Source: Anoplopoma fimbria
Taxonomy: Eukaryota > Chordata > Actinopteri > Perciformes > Anoplopomatidae
Assembly (NCBI RefSeq): GCF_027596085.1
Contig: NC_072465.1
Location: 11,708,857-11,772,856 of the forward strand
DNA: 64,000 nucleotides
Reading direction: 5' to 3'
This document shows positions 1 to 18,540 of this stretch, in pieces (position 1 is the stretch's first letter; every line of letters begins with the position of its first letter). The position numbers and the translations under genes were made by a program. Below the pieces are notes generated by a model. The model saw nothing but the letters and a program-made list of their open reading frames with translations. It was not told the origin of the DNA and ran no database searches.

Positions 1-79
1 ATGGTCCAATGGACTTGCAAGACATGTCTCAGTTCCGATAAGTTCTAAAATGCTCTGCCCGTTACTTTCGCCTTTATTA

Positions 80-468
80 CGGCCGTCACCATATTGTTTT
101 TTTCACAACCAATGAACGGAAGTTACCATATTTGGAAAGCGGAGGAGTGACGTGGAGATGCAGTATCCAGCTTTGATATCGGCAGCGAACTGTCAATCAC
201 AGTAGCCCCGCCCTAAAGCATACTTTGCTTTATGGTATAATTTACTCTAAATGGACTATAATTTACTAAATGAACATTATGCTGTATTGAAGAAGACTTG
301 AAACTAGAATTGAGAACATAAACTCATGTTTACAATGTTTACGGAGACATTATTTCTCATAGACTTCTATACAACCAGAGGAGTCGCTCCCTGCTGGTCA
401 GTAGATAGAATGCAAGTTTTAAGACAATCCTGCATTGGCTTCACTCGGCAGAACAGCAGGTTGGTGCC
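80..468 (+). repeat. Dispersed repeat family A, copy 1
   Basis: This stretch is homologous to 16190-16454 on the same strand and to the reverse complement of 46081-46530. Shared landmarks in order are a GTCACCAT block, CAACCAATGAAC, GGAGGAGTGACGT, TGTCAATCACAGTAG, CCCGCCCTAAAGCATA, the core GTATTGAAGAAGACTTGAAA, AACTCATGTTTACA, CATAGACTTCTATACAA and a terminal CCGGAAGTTGCC-like end, here diverged to CAGGTTGGTGCC. There is no coding potential and no clear terminal inverted repeat, so I cannot assign a class; a non-autonomous DNA element or SINE is possible. This copy is nearly full length compared with copy 3. Confidence 0.8.
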
Positions 469-627
469 TTGTACTACCATTCTTTTTGTCCAAAGTCAAT
501 GGGTCAGCAGCGGTCCTAGCTGCACTGAGCACCCTTGTGAAGTGTCATAGTTTTTGTATGGCGTTTGTATCGCCATTTGCTGTAACATATTTTGTTAAAA
601 AGGTTTGAGGATTGCTGAGTGACTTAC

Positions 628-721
628 GGTCTTGTGGGACTTCGATGGGTGCTGCTTCGCGCCACAGTAACAGCACTAATGACATGAGAGCCAGGGCCAT
701 GTGGCCCCCTTGCCCCAACAT
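628..721 (-). CDS. Signal-peptide coding exon of a putative L1-family cell adhesion molecule (neurofascin/NrCAM-like), partial
   Basis: The exon spans 792-628 on the minus strand. A pyrimidine-rich tract ending GTACTCTCAG lies just before 792, and the exon is closed by the strong donor GTAAGT immediately after 628. The ATG at 721-719 opens 31 codons plus one base. The peptide has a hydrophobic core, MALALMSLVLLLW, followed by REAA and then PIEVPQD, so cleavage probably falls near the EAA/PIE region. Neurofascin and NrCAM mature proteins begin with the closely similar IEIPMDP and LEVPLDP, and in those genes the first coding exon also ends just after the Asp, in phase 1, before a tiny optional exon. 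Here the split codon begins with C, which fits the next residue being Pro. About 71 nt of 5' UTR precede the ATG in this exon. Downstream exons would be to the left of position 1 and are not visible. The splice sites and signal peptide are seen directly; the family assignment is an inference from seven residues and exon phase. Neurofascin is my first choice, NrCAM second. Confidence 0.5.
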
Positions 722-792
722 CTCTCCCCCTCTGATTGACCGGCCTCGTCCCTCACCTCTCCTGACTGGCTAGATGGTTCTCAGCCGAGGAC

Positions 793-1269
793 CTGAGAGT
801 ACAGAGACAGAGACAGATGGTTAGGATGAACACCATATATACAGTATAAACTGTGTGTGTGTGTGTAGATGTGTACTGTACGCATCCTGGCATTAGAGTG
901 TGTGTCAACTCTGGCCTACATTCACAGCTGAGTCCTTGTGTGACTCCCCAGAGAGAGCAGCCTAGAAACAAAGCCAAGGAGAAGCTCTGTAGCACTGATT
1001 CTTAACGTAGGATCAGGCTCCAATCACAAGCTGTTTCATAGCAAAATCTAGAACGGTTTCAATTATCTGCCCAGAAATGTTGATGGAGAACAGATTATTG
1101 GAATCATTCCATTCACACCAATGTCTTTGCTACAATGTTACATAACCTGAAGTTACAAAAGGGTATTGATAGACTGTATAGGACTGGGAAATACCTCTAA
1201 GGTCTCAATATTAAAATTCACAAGGGCAAAATGTTATTCTACTCACCGTTTAAACAAAAGTAATAAAAA
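793..1269. other. Intron-like unique sequence, no gene seen
   Basis: The bases next to 793 form the polypyrimidine tract and acceptor of the signal-peptide exon (minus strand). Further right there is a short (GT)n run near 852-866 and otherwise unique sequence without convincing coding potential. Confidence 0.5.
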
Positions 1270-1390
1270 TGAATGTGCCAGCAGTGTATGAATGGGTGTG
1301 AATGGGTGAATGATAGCATGTAGTGTTAAAGCGCTTTGAGTGGTCAGAAGACTTAAAACGCACTATACAAGTTCAGTCCATTTACCATTT
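1270..1390 (+). repeat. Dispersed repeat family C, copy 1
   Basis: Contains GTGAATGGGTGAATGATAGC, AAAGCGCTTTGAGTGGTCAG, AAGACTT and CAGTCCATTTACCAT. The second half recurs at 6711-6764 as TTGAGTGGTTGGAAGACTAG and TACAGTCCATTTACCAT. I know this block from fish genomes as the conserved end of an interspersed repeat but cannot name its class with certainty. Confidence 0.6.
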
Positions 1391-1479
1391 AGTGCCAATG
1401 CTTCAACAAACAAGACGTGTCCCCCCAGTATTTGGTTGTTGATTAACCTCGCTGTCTGACTTTTCAAAGTTTTTAAAGG

Positions 1480-1790
1480 TGCTGAATATCAAATTCAGAG
1501 CAAATCCAAGAATGAGGGATTTGCCTCCACATGGCTCTCAACATGGGGATGTCTGAGCTGGCGGCTAAAAGCTAACGGTGCTAAGAGTGCTGACAGAGCT
1601 AACAGTGTTAACCTGAGGGGGGACTGGAGAGCTTCAGCGACGACGCCATGTGTTGTAGCGGGGTTATCCGCTGTAATAGCCATACTGGCGCAGTGCAGAG
1701 CAACGGCGGTTAGCTGTAGCCAGTTGGGCCCACACACTGGGACTCGCATGCACAAACATGCATTAAAAGGCATAACCAACTTGTCGGTAA
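1480..1790 (-). repeat. Dispersed repeat family B, copy 1
   Basis: Read on the minus strand, this aligns with 17900-18205 read on the plus strand. Shared blocks include TTATGCCTTTTA-like, CTCAGGT(T)AACACTGTTAGC, TCTGTC, TTAGCACCGTTAGC, TAGCCGCCAGCT, GAGAGCCATGTGGAGGCAA and ATTCAGCACCTT. No open frame of note and no obvious terminal repeats; class unknown. Confidence 0.7.
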
Positions 1791-1799
1791 CAGTACAGC

Positions 1800-6710
<4,911 letters not shown>

Positions 6711-6764
6711 ATTGAGTGGTTGGAAGACTAGAAAAACTCTATATAAGTACAGTCCATTTACCAT
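6711..6764 (+). repeat. Dispersed repeat family C, copy 2 (fragment)
   Basis: TTGAGTGGTTGGAAGACTAG followed by CTCTATATAAGTACAGTCCA and TTTACCAT matches the right half of the copy at 1270-1390. Confidence 0.55.
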
Positions 6765-6769
6765 CTACT

Positions 6770-7865
6770 TTCATTCGCATTAAATGTCATCCCAAACCCA
6801 TTAGCGTGGAGTGGAAGTGGGTTATAAAACCCTACAAAGTGAGTCTACATCAATGCTGACATAACAAGCTGACCTTACTGACCAGCCGCTCCATACAAAT
6901 GGTTCAATGGGACTACCTGTGAAAAACATTTACACACAAACTGCTCAAACAAAGATGCTGATCAGAAACTATGCTTATGAAAAGTTACAACAGTTCCTGT
7001 TTCCACCGTAGAGAGGACAGTTGTTGCTGTACTCTGCTTCCAAACCTGTGCGTTGTTCTCTGTGAGATAAACTTGTGAGGATTTGTTAGACCTAGTGCCC
7101 AAGTTTGTTTTGTGAGTTTTGTTTTGTGTTTGTTTGTTTGTTTGTTTGTTTCACTAAGGGTGAGCCAGTGCTTTTGGTGGCTCGATTCTTTTGCTTCAGT
7201 TTATGTTAAACTTAAGTCTTCTGTAGTTACTAATTATTTTCCCTTAACTGTAACTTGGTGTTCAGACTTTGGAGGTCATGAAGGCAACAACCATTTTAAC
7301 ATTAATGTAGTTAAACTACTCCACTAAATGAGGGTCGCAATAGTTTGGGCTACGTTTTGTACGCTGTGGGCCGTTTCTAACAATAAATTGTGAGGATATA
7401 TTCCCATAATTCTGAGTAGTTTGATTGAGATTGACAGGCTCCTTTGATCAGTATGCTCAACTTGACATGCAATGACTGATAACTGATGGCCAACAAAACC
7501 AAATGTCATCACAGTTTTATTACAACATATTTCCAATTATTATTTTGTGTTGAAGACTTATAAAAGTCCAAATCAGTATAATTGTTTGCCTAATTATACT
7601 GATAAAGACCAATTCATGTTTACATATACAGTATATATAGAAATAAATAATCACACACACTCACACACTAACAAAACCATTTCCTAATGAGAAATTGGGC
7701 AACTTTTCGAGTAGAAGTAGTCTATTCTTGTAAATACTCATTTCATAATTATAATTCTACTATAATAATTGCTGCTGTTATTATAAGTAGTCTTATTATA
7801 TGAATCATTTATGTCATATACATTGAATGTGTTGTATCTCTGCTATGCTGTTCATTCTGAACACA
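6770..7865. other. Unique AT-rich sequence, no gene seen
   Basis: Holds a (TTTG)n run at about 7120-7152 and AT-rich DNA after 7540. No gene features recognised. Confidence 0.5.
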
Positions 7866-7867
7866 TG

Positions 7868-8090
7868 ACATCTATTGCATTCTGTCCATCCTGGGAGAAG
7901 GATCCCTCCTCTGTCGTTCTCCCATAGGTTTCTTCCTTTTTTCTCCCCGTTAAAGGGGTTTTTTAGGGGAGTTTTTCCTGTGCCGATGTGAGGGTCCCGG
8001 GACAGAGGATGTCGCATGTGTACAGATTGTAAAGCCCTCTGAGGCAAATTTGTAATTTGTGATTCTGGGCTATACAAAATAAACTGAATT
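7868..8090 (+). repeat. Teleost interspersed repeat resembling a retroelement 3' end
   Basis: Contains the blocks GGTTTCTTCC, TTAAAGGGGTTTTTTAGGGG, AGTTTTTCCTG, GATGTGAGGGTC, ACAGAGGATGTCG, TGTAAAGCCCTCTGAGGCAA and GGGCTATACAAAATAAACTG, ending in GAATT. From memory this series recurs widely in fish genomes, with a tail of repeated GAATT units as in CR1/Rex1-type retroelements. There is no second copy in this window, so the class is an inference. Confidence 0.55.
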
Positions 8091-10640
8091 AACATGCAGC
8101 ACTGATGGAACAGAAACAATGACTTACGTTCACTGATGTGGAAGCTTATCGTCCGTCTGTCCACACTGTGTTGTGACCTCTAAACAGACCTGATGAGACA
8201 CAAAGACAAAAAATAAACAATACAACAACCTCTTGAAGCCTCTTGAGCAAACAAATGTCAAAGTGCAGTACATCAGTTTAGAGCTTCACAGAAGAGTTCA
8301 GCAGATATGGGAGCATTGTCTGCTACTCTATTATCCCAAACAAAAAATACATGTGGTCACTCTGACTGGACCCCTTGACAGACTGTGGTGTAATACCATA
8401 GGTTTGGTGTCTGAGACAGTTTGCATAAAATGAGCCTAAAGAGAGACTCCAATGAGCTGTACTGACTGCTCATTAGTCTGCATAAGTCTGAGAGCAGGAA
8501 GAAGCAGAAGTACAGTAGAGCAGACACACTCACGCCTCAGGACTGTCTGCAGTGCGTTGTTTCTTCAACTATGTGTTTGTGCTTTCAAGGAGCTCGTCTC
8601 TACGCCAGCCGCTGCCCCTAGGATAACAGGATGCTCTTTCCCTCTTTCTTTTTGTCCTTGTTGTCTGTGTTGCTGCTGCAGCTGCAAACACTCACACATA
8701 CACAGAGACACACACTAACCCACAGTCTGCCTGCAGGTTTGGGGAATATAAAACACACACAAACATACAGTGTATCTCCAATACAGTTGGTGCTAAAGTG
8801 ATTCTGCAATGAAACCATACGTTACTGTCCAAACTGCTAGTAGCTGCTCACTTCTTCATAACTCTACACCCACATATTTTTATTTTCATTTCCAAACTTG
8901 TAGGCTTTAGCCCCAATCAACTCAAGTGACACCACTTGAGGCAACTCATCAGACTTTGCACAGCTTCCTCTGGAGAAGCAGTAGCACACCCCAAGACATT
9001 TAAATAGACTTTGATGTGTAAAATGTACAGAGCAACCAATTTCGAATGTTATCAGCAGGTAACAGTGGCTACGATACCGTTGATGTCCTTCAGATGATTG
9101 AAACTGGGCCTACCACGTTGTGAAAATGAAAGTGAAACTTGACCTTGTGAATTAAAACACTTTAGGTAAAGGTACTTGGTTAGGTTTAGTAAGGTTTTGT
9201 TTAGTGGTTTGGGTTACAATAAGAATGTAGCAGGCCTCTTCTAACCCATATCTATGAGGCTGATAAACGCTGATAACACTCATTCAGTTGGCTGATAACC
9301 CCCCCTCAAATATCTTAGGGTACATCCGCACTACTAGGTTAAATAAATATAAAAGAACGTCCATTCAGGCAAGCGTTTTAGCGCCTTTTCAGAAATAATC
9401 TCCGTTCATACTACCACGCCTGAAAGGGCACATCACATGACCATTCTAGTCTCCCGGCATGATCGGTCGCAAAGCACTAGAATAACAGCTGGAATTTAAC
9501 CATAAAACAGAATTTAGCAGAGACAACAAGTTGAGCAACGCCTATAGTTCGTTATCCATGTTAAATTAACCTCTGGTAGTCGAGGCTGATGTCGTTTGTC
9601 TTCTTCGGGAAGTGCGGAAGTGCACTGATCAGTCCACTGATCTGCTACATGCATCCTTTATATTCCCCTAACATGCCATGAAAGGAAAATATAACGTTGC
9701 TGTGAAAAGGAGTAGATAACAGCATATTTCAGTCCCCGACACCACACATCTACTGGATGTAACAATTACCAATAGTGATCTTTTTAAGTTTTAGTTAAGT
9801 TTAAGTGTCACATACTGGGTCACTAACCAGTCAGCTCAGTTGCTATCATGCAGAACAGTGGTGCTGCTGAGCTTCAGTCTCATTGGCTACTTTTCTCAAC
9901 CTTATGTTCTCTGGCTATCTACAGATGATTCAAAGACAACAGCAGAACGTTCTCTGCTTGTATCCACTGAGGGCTATTTGGGATCTATCTTAGTAACATT
10001 ATAAAATAAAGACGTTACACGGACGCCACTGCTTTGATGTGGATATGGCTGAAAATAACTCCATTTTATGATTAAGTTATTGATATGGTATGAATGCATC
10101 TATCATTCTACTGAGCTGCATTATAAAAAGTATACTTAGAGTGGTTCAACTTTTTTAAATTTCAATATTTACATCATCCTTACTCTTATGTGATGACTAA
10201 AAAGTTCATACAATATGTGTATAAGCGGAACACCTCCTCTGATTACAGTATGGCACATATTGAACATCTGGGGGAGAAATGTTGAACTGGGTTAAGTGCG
10301 TTGCCAAAGGGCACAGTAGTAGTATGCCCTACTTGAGGAGACTGTAAACACAATCAAACATTCTTATTGCAGCCTGTGTCGCTGACCGTATATGGTCCGT
10401 TTCATATTTGAAACATGGTGATCATGTTACGGGCATGTGGGAACAAATAACAATCATGAGTTCAGCTTCAAGCGTGCAGTGAATCAATATAAAATATCCT
10501 TAAAAAAGCATGTTTGTTTGTGTGTAGGAATCTGATAAGTCTTATTTAAAGTATATCTCCTGAATTTCCAAGCCTCCTTCTGGTTCCATACATTAAAGGG
10601 TCACTAATGAGATCATCATATGGCTTGTCTCATTACTGAT
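8091..10640. other. Unique sequence, no gene seen
   Basis: Short CA runs lie near 8690-8763. The part around 9320-9430 (CATCCGCACTACTA, later CGTTCATACTACCACGCC) may be a decayed DNA-transposon end, and 10289-10325 resembles part of the repeat at 27425-27515, but neither is strong enough for its own call. No genes recognised. Confidence 0.45.
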
Positions 10641-10644
10641 GTAG

Positions 10645-10812
10645 AGCCGTGTTTCTGCTGCACGGTACGGCTGTTACTAGGAACGTTGGCCAAGGTGGTA
10701 CCAAAAAGCGAGCAGTTCTATTGGTAACATCCAAAACGTTTTCTAATGGAAAATAATCGTTCTAACGTGTGAAGAACTGAACTGAACTGGAGTGGACTGC
10801 TTGGTGGAAACA
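10645..10812. mobile_element. MITE-like element with imperfect terminal inverted repeats
   Basis: The left end reads GCCGTGTTTCTGCTGCACGG and the right end, reverse-complemented, reads CATGTTTCCACCAAGCAGTC. The shared TGTTTC(C/T)(A/G)C core in inverted orientation about 168 bp apart, plus inner blocks such as GTACCAAAAAGCGAGCAG and GAACTGAACTGAACTGGA, recall a small non-autonomous DNA transposon common in fish. Terminal match is short and the target duplication is not clear. Confidence 0.4.
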
Positions 10813-12704
<1,892 letters not shown>

Positions 12705-14279
12705 TTATGTACACATCCATACATGCATATTACCTCCCACCCTCATACATCCCCATCCTCCTATTCAGCCTCCAGCTATGGCCTTTGAACCCAGTCCATT
12801 ACTGTGCCGCACACACACACTCACACATATTGAGAGGCCCTGGCAATAAATAGCTCATGCACACACTGGAGGTCACAGGTCACATGCTAAAGAGGTTGTG
12901 AGGGAAATGTCCGTGTGACAATGACATCACTTCCTTAGTATTGATGATCTTTAAAGGGGTTGGCATAACAACCACTCTCAGGAGCTCATGGGATAATTGG
13001 TAATAGTGTGGGAGCAGCTTGGATCATGTTTGTGTGTAACATCATTATACAGGATGATTCAGTATACATTGTTTCCTCAAACTTACTGGCAGCTACTGAC
13101 TTCAGTTCATTTAGGAAAATAAAAATCAGGAACCTCAAACATGCTTTCTGCATTGAATGTATTTTGTGATAACAACTGTGGCAACATTATTCATGTATGG
13201 TGATGCAGTTGAAAGCGTGAACTCTGACTTGTGATGCATTCATGTGCTGGTGGTGAGTGTCTCTGAAGTCTGAGATATGAGAGTTTCCTCCTGGACAGCT
13301 CTGTGTTAGTGAGGGCGTATCAGATCCAAAGACAGACAATAAGCAAACATGAACTCTGCTGTTCACAATTCAACATGTTCAATTCTGATAAAATACAAGC
13401 ATTTTAATTCTCAGCAAATACACTAATGTTTGTCACTATAAACTGTACTTAGTTATAGAAGCAGTGATAGTTTTAAACTGGAACGACCAAAGTAATCCTG
13501 AAGGTCTTTATTGTACCATCTGTCTAAATGCTTTACTCAAGGTTCCCTTACTGTCTTTTCTGGCGTGCTCGACGGCAGCTTACTATTATTATTATAAAGG
13601 AAGAACTGGAGATGCTTTTAAAAGCTCAGGAAAAAGCTTTATACTGGAGTTTTCTCCATCAAACTCCATCCCCTGAGGAAAACTGTGGGATGCATTTGAA
13701 AGCCCAGGAAACAGCTAGTAAATGGACATTGAGTGTAAGATATTATGTTTGTTAGTTTCCAAGGTCTAAGATTTTTTAATGTGCTGTCTTAATGCTGTTG
13801 CTGAGGCTTTGCCCTCCTGAGACAGATAACGGTGTGTGTGTGTGTTAAGCTGGGAATGAAAAAAAGTTGTCCTCTGTCCTCTGCAATGTAAAGTCAAAGC
13901 TCACGGTTTATGTGCTCACACTGTCGTCGTGACTATCGGTCGTGACAGGAGGAGGGGGAAACATTAAAGAGGCACAAAGGCTGGTGCCACAGCTTGACCA
14001 ACATGACCAACACCGACTCGTGGCTCAGTTTCAACTGAACCAAAGACGGCAGACCATATTTTATGTTGTGTCCGAAGATTAAGCAGAGAGTCTGATGCTT
14101 GATTGGAGCAGCACGGTCGGTGGCCTGATTATTTCACTTTAGAATGTTCGTATTAGATTCAGCATTGAAGACTGTCCCCTGCCACTGAACATCTATAGAA
14201 ATGTACGGACACATTATGTATGTATGTGTGAAATGAACCTTCCTTTCCTCGACAAAAGACTGCTCAATTAACCCTCCGT
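12705..14279. other. Unique sequence, no gene seen
   Basis: No recognisable gene. Short TG run near 13832-13845. Confidence 0.5.
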
Positions 14280-14790
14280 TCCTCTATGGAAGCAGAGCAG
14301 GGACAAAACACAGCGGTGTCAGATTGCAAACCCAGCCCTCTGCATTGAGCTCCACCCCCAGGGAAGGTAAGATGGAGGGAATGAGGGATGGAGGATGAGG
14401 GGGGGGGCAGGGCGAGCGTGTGGTTGCCAGGCGATAACGTGTGTATACGAGGATGTCATGCTCGGCAGGAGCTGTGGCTCGATGTTGCAGAATGACCTAC
14501 TTTTAATCGACAGGGAAAGAAAGAGCGGGCAGAAAGAGAGAGAGTGCGGGTGAGGAGACAAAGTGGGGATGCAGCGGGAGGACGAGCGTGTTCACTGGTT
14601 ATGGACCGGAAAGAAAAGAGCAGGAGGTTGAAGACAGGGATGGACAGAGGAAAGAAAGACAGGTGATCAAGAATTAAAAGGATGTCCCAGAGGGTCAGAC
14701 AAGAGAGGAGAGATGAAAATAAAGAAACAGCAGGAGGGAGGTCGTAAAAGGGAGAGAGGACGGGTTGATTTAGTGCTCAAATATATGGAC
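14280..14790. repeat. Purine-rich low-complexity region
   Basis: The plus strand is strongly GA-biased (for example GAAAGAGAGAGAGTGCGGG and repeated AGGAGGG blocks) with a G-run at about 14399-14407. It could belong to a GA-rich 5' UTR or simply be low-complexity intron; no convincing splice pair or start defines a gene. Confidence 0.5.
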
Positions 14791-16189
14791 TGAGGCTGAT
14801 ATTTGTGCTTTAATCCAAATATCTACAAAAAAAGTGACTCACCATCAGAATGATACTGATACTTACACTACTAAAAGCATGCACGTGTCACATTTGGGGG
14901 CATCCATTGGTTACAGATCACTGAGTACAGGGATTACTTGGAGGCATTTCAATACTTATTCATATGCACAAATTCTCAAAAATTACAATACCAGTCATAC
15001 AAGACATACAGACCATTTATGGGTATAGGATTATTGATGCACAGGCATTTTATCTCTCAACCAGCAGCTGTCTGACTCAACTACACCACATATAGATCCT
15101 TTAGTTTCTTTCCAACGACACATCAACGGGGGCTTTTCCATAACCTGCACTTTGAAGAACCGTGTTTGAAACAGCAACGGGGCTTAGTAGTATCACTTCC
15201 ACTGTATGTAGTAGTAAAATAACCAACCCTGTCTCCTAGAACTTACATTTACAGAATTATTTAACAGTGATTTGTAACAGTTTTGGTCTTTTAATCTGGA
15301 GGACTCTGGAGACTACAGCTACAGTTTGTGAAGTGAAATGGAGAGTAAAGGTTGAGTTAACGCGCAAACCTTTCTCACAGCGGACATTTTGACCCGTTAA
15401 ACACAGGTGTAACTACTGACATCCATCATGGCTGCATTCCATTCAGGTGTTTCATCTCCAGGGCTCTGCAACTATTCATGCTGGATCACTGAAAATGGTT
15501 TCTGGTCTACCTAAATGAAGGTCTCACAGAGCCATTATAATGCTATTTGATAAATATCGAATCAGTCATATGCATCCTATCAGATGCTGATCTTTAATAA
15601 AAAAACAATATGATCAGTCGAGTCCTAATGAGCAATATGTGTTTCACATGATGCTAACTAGGTGACCTTATCTAAAGTAGCACTATAGGTTTATGAGTAT
15701 TTACACACAGAAATACATCATCTCCATCCATCCAAAGCCTCTGCAGCTCACACTGTCTGAACAGGAAACACAAGAGGCGGGGGAACCCCAATCAGTTCGT
15801 TACCCCTTGTCAGTTTCTCCCCATCACACCCGAAATAAGACAGGATGGGGGCAGGCAGGCAGAGAGGGAGGGAGGGAGGCTGGGGGAGGAGAGGGACATC
15901 AGCAGATAAGACCAGAGAATAGAGGAAGAGGAGAGGAGAAAGAAACACAAAGTACCAAGAACGGTGACTAAAGAACTGACATTTATTACATTAGTTCATT
16001 ACCACTGCATCAATTCAAATAACATAACACATTGCATTTGAACATGGCTTTATGTGAGCTGAGAAAAAGTATCCATATAACATATATTGGTGTTGGAAGG
16101 TGATGTTTTCTAGTTATATAAGTGGTCTTATCTAGTTCTCCTCCAGTGTGGGCTGAACTCTTTGTGCTCGTTACTTCGTCCAATGAGGA
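14791..16189. other. Unique sequence, no gene seen
   Basis: Includes a second GA-biased patch at about 15850-15950. No coding or RNA signal recognised. Confidence 0.5.
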
Positions 16190-16454
16190 ACTCTAAATGG
16201 GACCATCATTTACTAAATGAACATCATGCTGTATTGAAGAAGACTTGAAACTAGAGATTGAGACCATAAACTCATGTTTACAATGTTTACTGAGGGAATA
16301 ATCTAGAGAGAAGTCGAGTAATTTTTTCATAGACTTCTATACAATCTGTCTTCTTTTTGCAACCGGAGGAGACACCCCCTGCTGGTCAGTGGAGATAATG
16401 CAAGTTATAACACTTCTGCATTAACTTCACTCGGCAGAACTGGAGGTTGCCGCC
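16190..16454 (+). repeat. Dispersed repeat family A, copy 2 (5' truncated)
   Basis: Starts at CTCTAAATGG, inside the family as defined by copies 1 and 3, and runs through GTATTGAAGAAGACTTGAAA, AACTCATGTTTACAATG, CATAGACTTCTATACAA, CCCCCTGCTGGTCAGT and CTTCACTCGGCAGAAC to GGAGGTTGCCGCC. It keeps the GAGGGAATAATC segment that copy 1 lacks and copy 3 has. Confidence 0.8.
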
Positions 16455-17152
16455 TCGCTCAAACACAATAAAAAACTACAACCACCGGGAGCTGTTTGCA
16501 GCCAGGCTTTCCTGACAGTTTTCTGCTTTGGTGTGTCTCTACAGGTCTTAACAAAGAACCATCCTCCTCCGCATGTCGTCTGAAATATTGAAGACCTCCC
16601 ACCGACATCCAAATCGAACTAAAGACGTCCTCTCTTAACTTCGTCACGACATCACGTATTCATGACATACAAAGAGGCTATTTAGTGATCCCTGCTGGCA
16701 CAATGTTTTCCAGTCCAAAGCCACGCCCACCCACTGGGAGCTGCCAGCCACCCAAATATGTTAAGCAGCAATGTAAAAGGCTTTCCTATATAGGATACAT
16801 AATTTATTTAATGTATACTTACTTGAACCATGTGTTTATGTGCTGTTGTAGTCATAGTTATATTTCTGTATTACTTTAATGTGGCCATTAACATGTTTTA
16901 TTTTTCCAGATGTGATGATGCTCTTTGTGTTGTCCAGTATTTAGCCTTGAATCCACACAACCAGGCCGTCAGACAGCGGTGGTGAATCAGTGAGCGTGCA
17001 CTGATGGGAGGGCTGCAGCCAGCTGGAGGTTAAATAAATGTTAGGTCGGCTCTGAGGGCTCAGCCAGAGGCTTATGACAGGACCACTGCAGCTCTGCTCC
17101 ACTGGAAATGGCTTATTAAGGCTGATCCTCACTGCAGCCTGCCTACCTGTAT
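16455..17152. other. Unique sequence, no gene seen
   Basis: An acceptor-like string (TTGGTGTGTCTCTACAG) occurs near 16545 on the plus strand but no matching coding segment follows. Nothing else supported. Confidence 0.45.
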
Positions 17153-17155
17153 GTG

Positions 17156-17199
<44 letters not shown>

Positions 17200-17212
17200 T
17201 GTGCGTGCGTGT
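17153..17212. repeat. (GTGC)n tetranucleotide microsatellite
   Basis: About 60 bp of GTGC/GCGT units, giving an unusually CpG-dense simple repeat in a window dominated by CA repeats. Confidence 0.97.
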
Positions 17213-17899
17213 TTCCTGCTGAGGAGTCAATGTCCTTACAAAGGCAGAGAGGACAAAATGGTCCATGCCGAATCAGGACACCACCGCACATGTAAAGGCT
17301 GATAATGCCTGACAAATGATTTCTATGATCATGGCGAGTGTGGACTGGTCTGTGCTAAACAGAGCAGGTCAGCGTGAACAAAATGTCGCCATGAATGACA
17401 TCATATCGTAGCTCACAAGAGTTTAGGGTTCAGATATTTTGCCACACATGTTTACAACTGGAATTCAGCCCCATCTGATCATGATCCGATGGTCCGAAAC
17501 CTGGATGTATTTTCTGCTTTGATATTGTTCTACAAAACGCTGCATCATGTTCAGTGACAATCTTCATGATGATTAGTGCCAAAATGTTTTAACATTCAAT
17601 CCCAATGTTTTTTATTTTACTATTTATTTCTATACAAATACCTGAATAGCAGCTACAGTGTGGGTAGAGTATGGTTAAGGCTATAAGATCATGGTTCTCG
17701 CTATCAGACTGTGGTTTAGGGTTAGGGTTAATCTATGGTTCAGTTCTGCTTTATAAGGTTAGGGAACTGGTGTGAAACTCAAATGAATCATAATAATAAA
17801 TAATTTAAGTCAAATGTGCCAAATGCCCATCCACCTCCTCATCTTTACCTTCTGTCTATGTAACCATACAGTGTAGTAATATCCTTGCTTTGTTAACAT
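17213..17899. other. Unique sequence, no gene seen
   Basis: Contains a short telomere-like string (TTTAGGGTTAGGGTTAA) near 17714-17732, too short to be a true interstitial telomere tract. No gene recognised. Confidence 0.5.
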
Positions 17900-18205
17900 A
17901 GCCGGGCCGGCCGTGCATGCCTTTTAGTACATGTTAGTGACATGTGAGCATAACCCGCTGGCTGAGCTCACTCTGCTGTTACAGCAGACAACGCTGTCTC
18001 AACCGACGCCGTCGTCATGGTAGCGTAGCAACCTCCCACTGGTTCCCGCTCAGGTAAACACTGTTAGCTCTGTCGGCAGCGAGTTAGCACCGTTAGCTAC
18101 TAGCCGCCAGCTGAATTGTCGCTATGTCGAGAGCGGTGTGGAGGCAATCACTCAATCATAGATATGCTCTTAATTCTGTATTGAGCACCTTGTCAATCTA
18201 CAGTC
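17900..18205 (+). repeat. Dispersed repeat family B, copy 2
   Basis: Plus-strand counterpart of 1480-1790. Key blocks are GCATGCCTTTTAGTACATG, CGCTCAGGTAAACACTGTTA, GCTCTGTCGG, GTTAGCACCGTTAGCTACTA, GCCGCCAGCTGAA, GAGCGGTGTGGAGGCAATC and ATTGAGCACCTT. The two copies are clearly diverged and have opposite orientation. Confidence 0.7.
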
Positions 18206-18454
18206 TGACCAAATGATATGATCATCACCTGATTTCATTACATGAAAATTCAGTTCACTAAAAAAAAAAACATTATTTGTTAATCTTCCAATTATTGTCT
18301 TCAAATAATTGATTCAGATATTCAAAGTAAAATGAGCACTTCTGTGTACTAATATAAGAAGGTACTTTAAGTATAACCAAATTGCTGCTTCGGAGGTAAA
18401 ACAGAAACGTGAACTCCAAAGAGGCTTATAGGACCTCTCATGTATAGCAATACA

Positions 18455-18456
<2 letters not shown>

Positions 18457-18484
<28 letters not shown>
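18457..18484. repeat. (TG)n microsatellite, short
   Basis: About 28 bp of TG dinucleotides. Confidence 0.95.
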
Positions 18485-18485
<1 letters not shown>

Positions 18486-18540
18486 CCAGAGGTAATGTTC
18501 CTTTGTGCCAGCCAGAATAAATGAGAGGGTACAGTCTGGC

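Noticed and set aside
14319..14561. Minus-strand 80-codon frame in the GA-rich region
   Set aside because: Low-complexity Pro/Ser-rich translation of a GA-biased tract; no splice sites or homology.
17714..17732. Telomere-like TTAGGG repeats
   Set aside because: Only two full units plus partial ones; expected by chance in a long AT-rich region.
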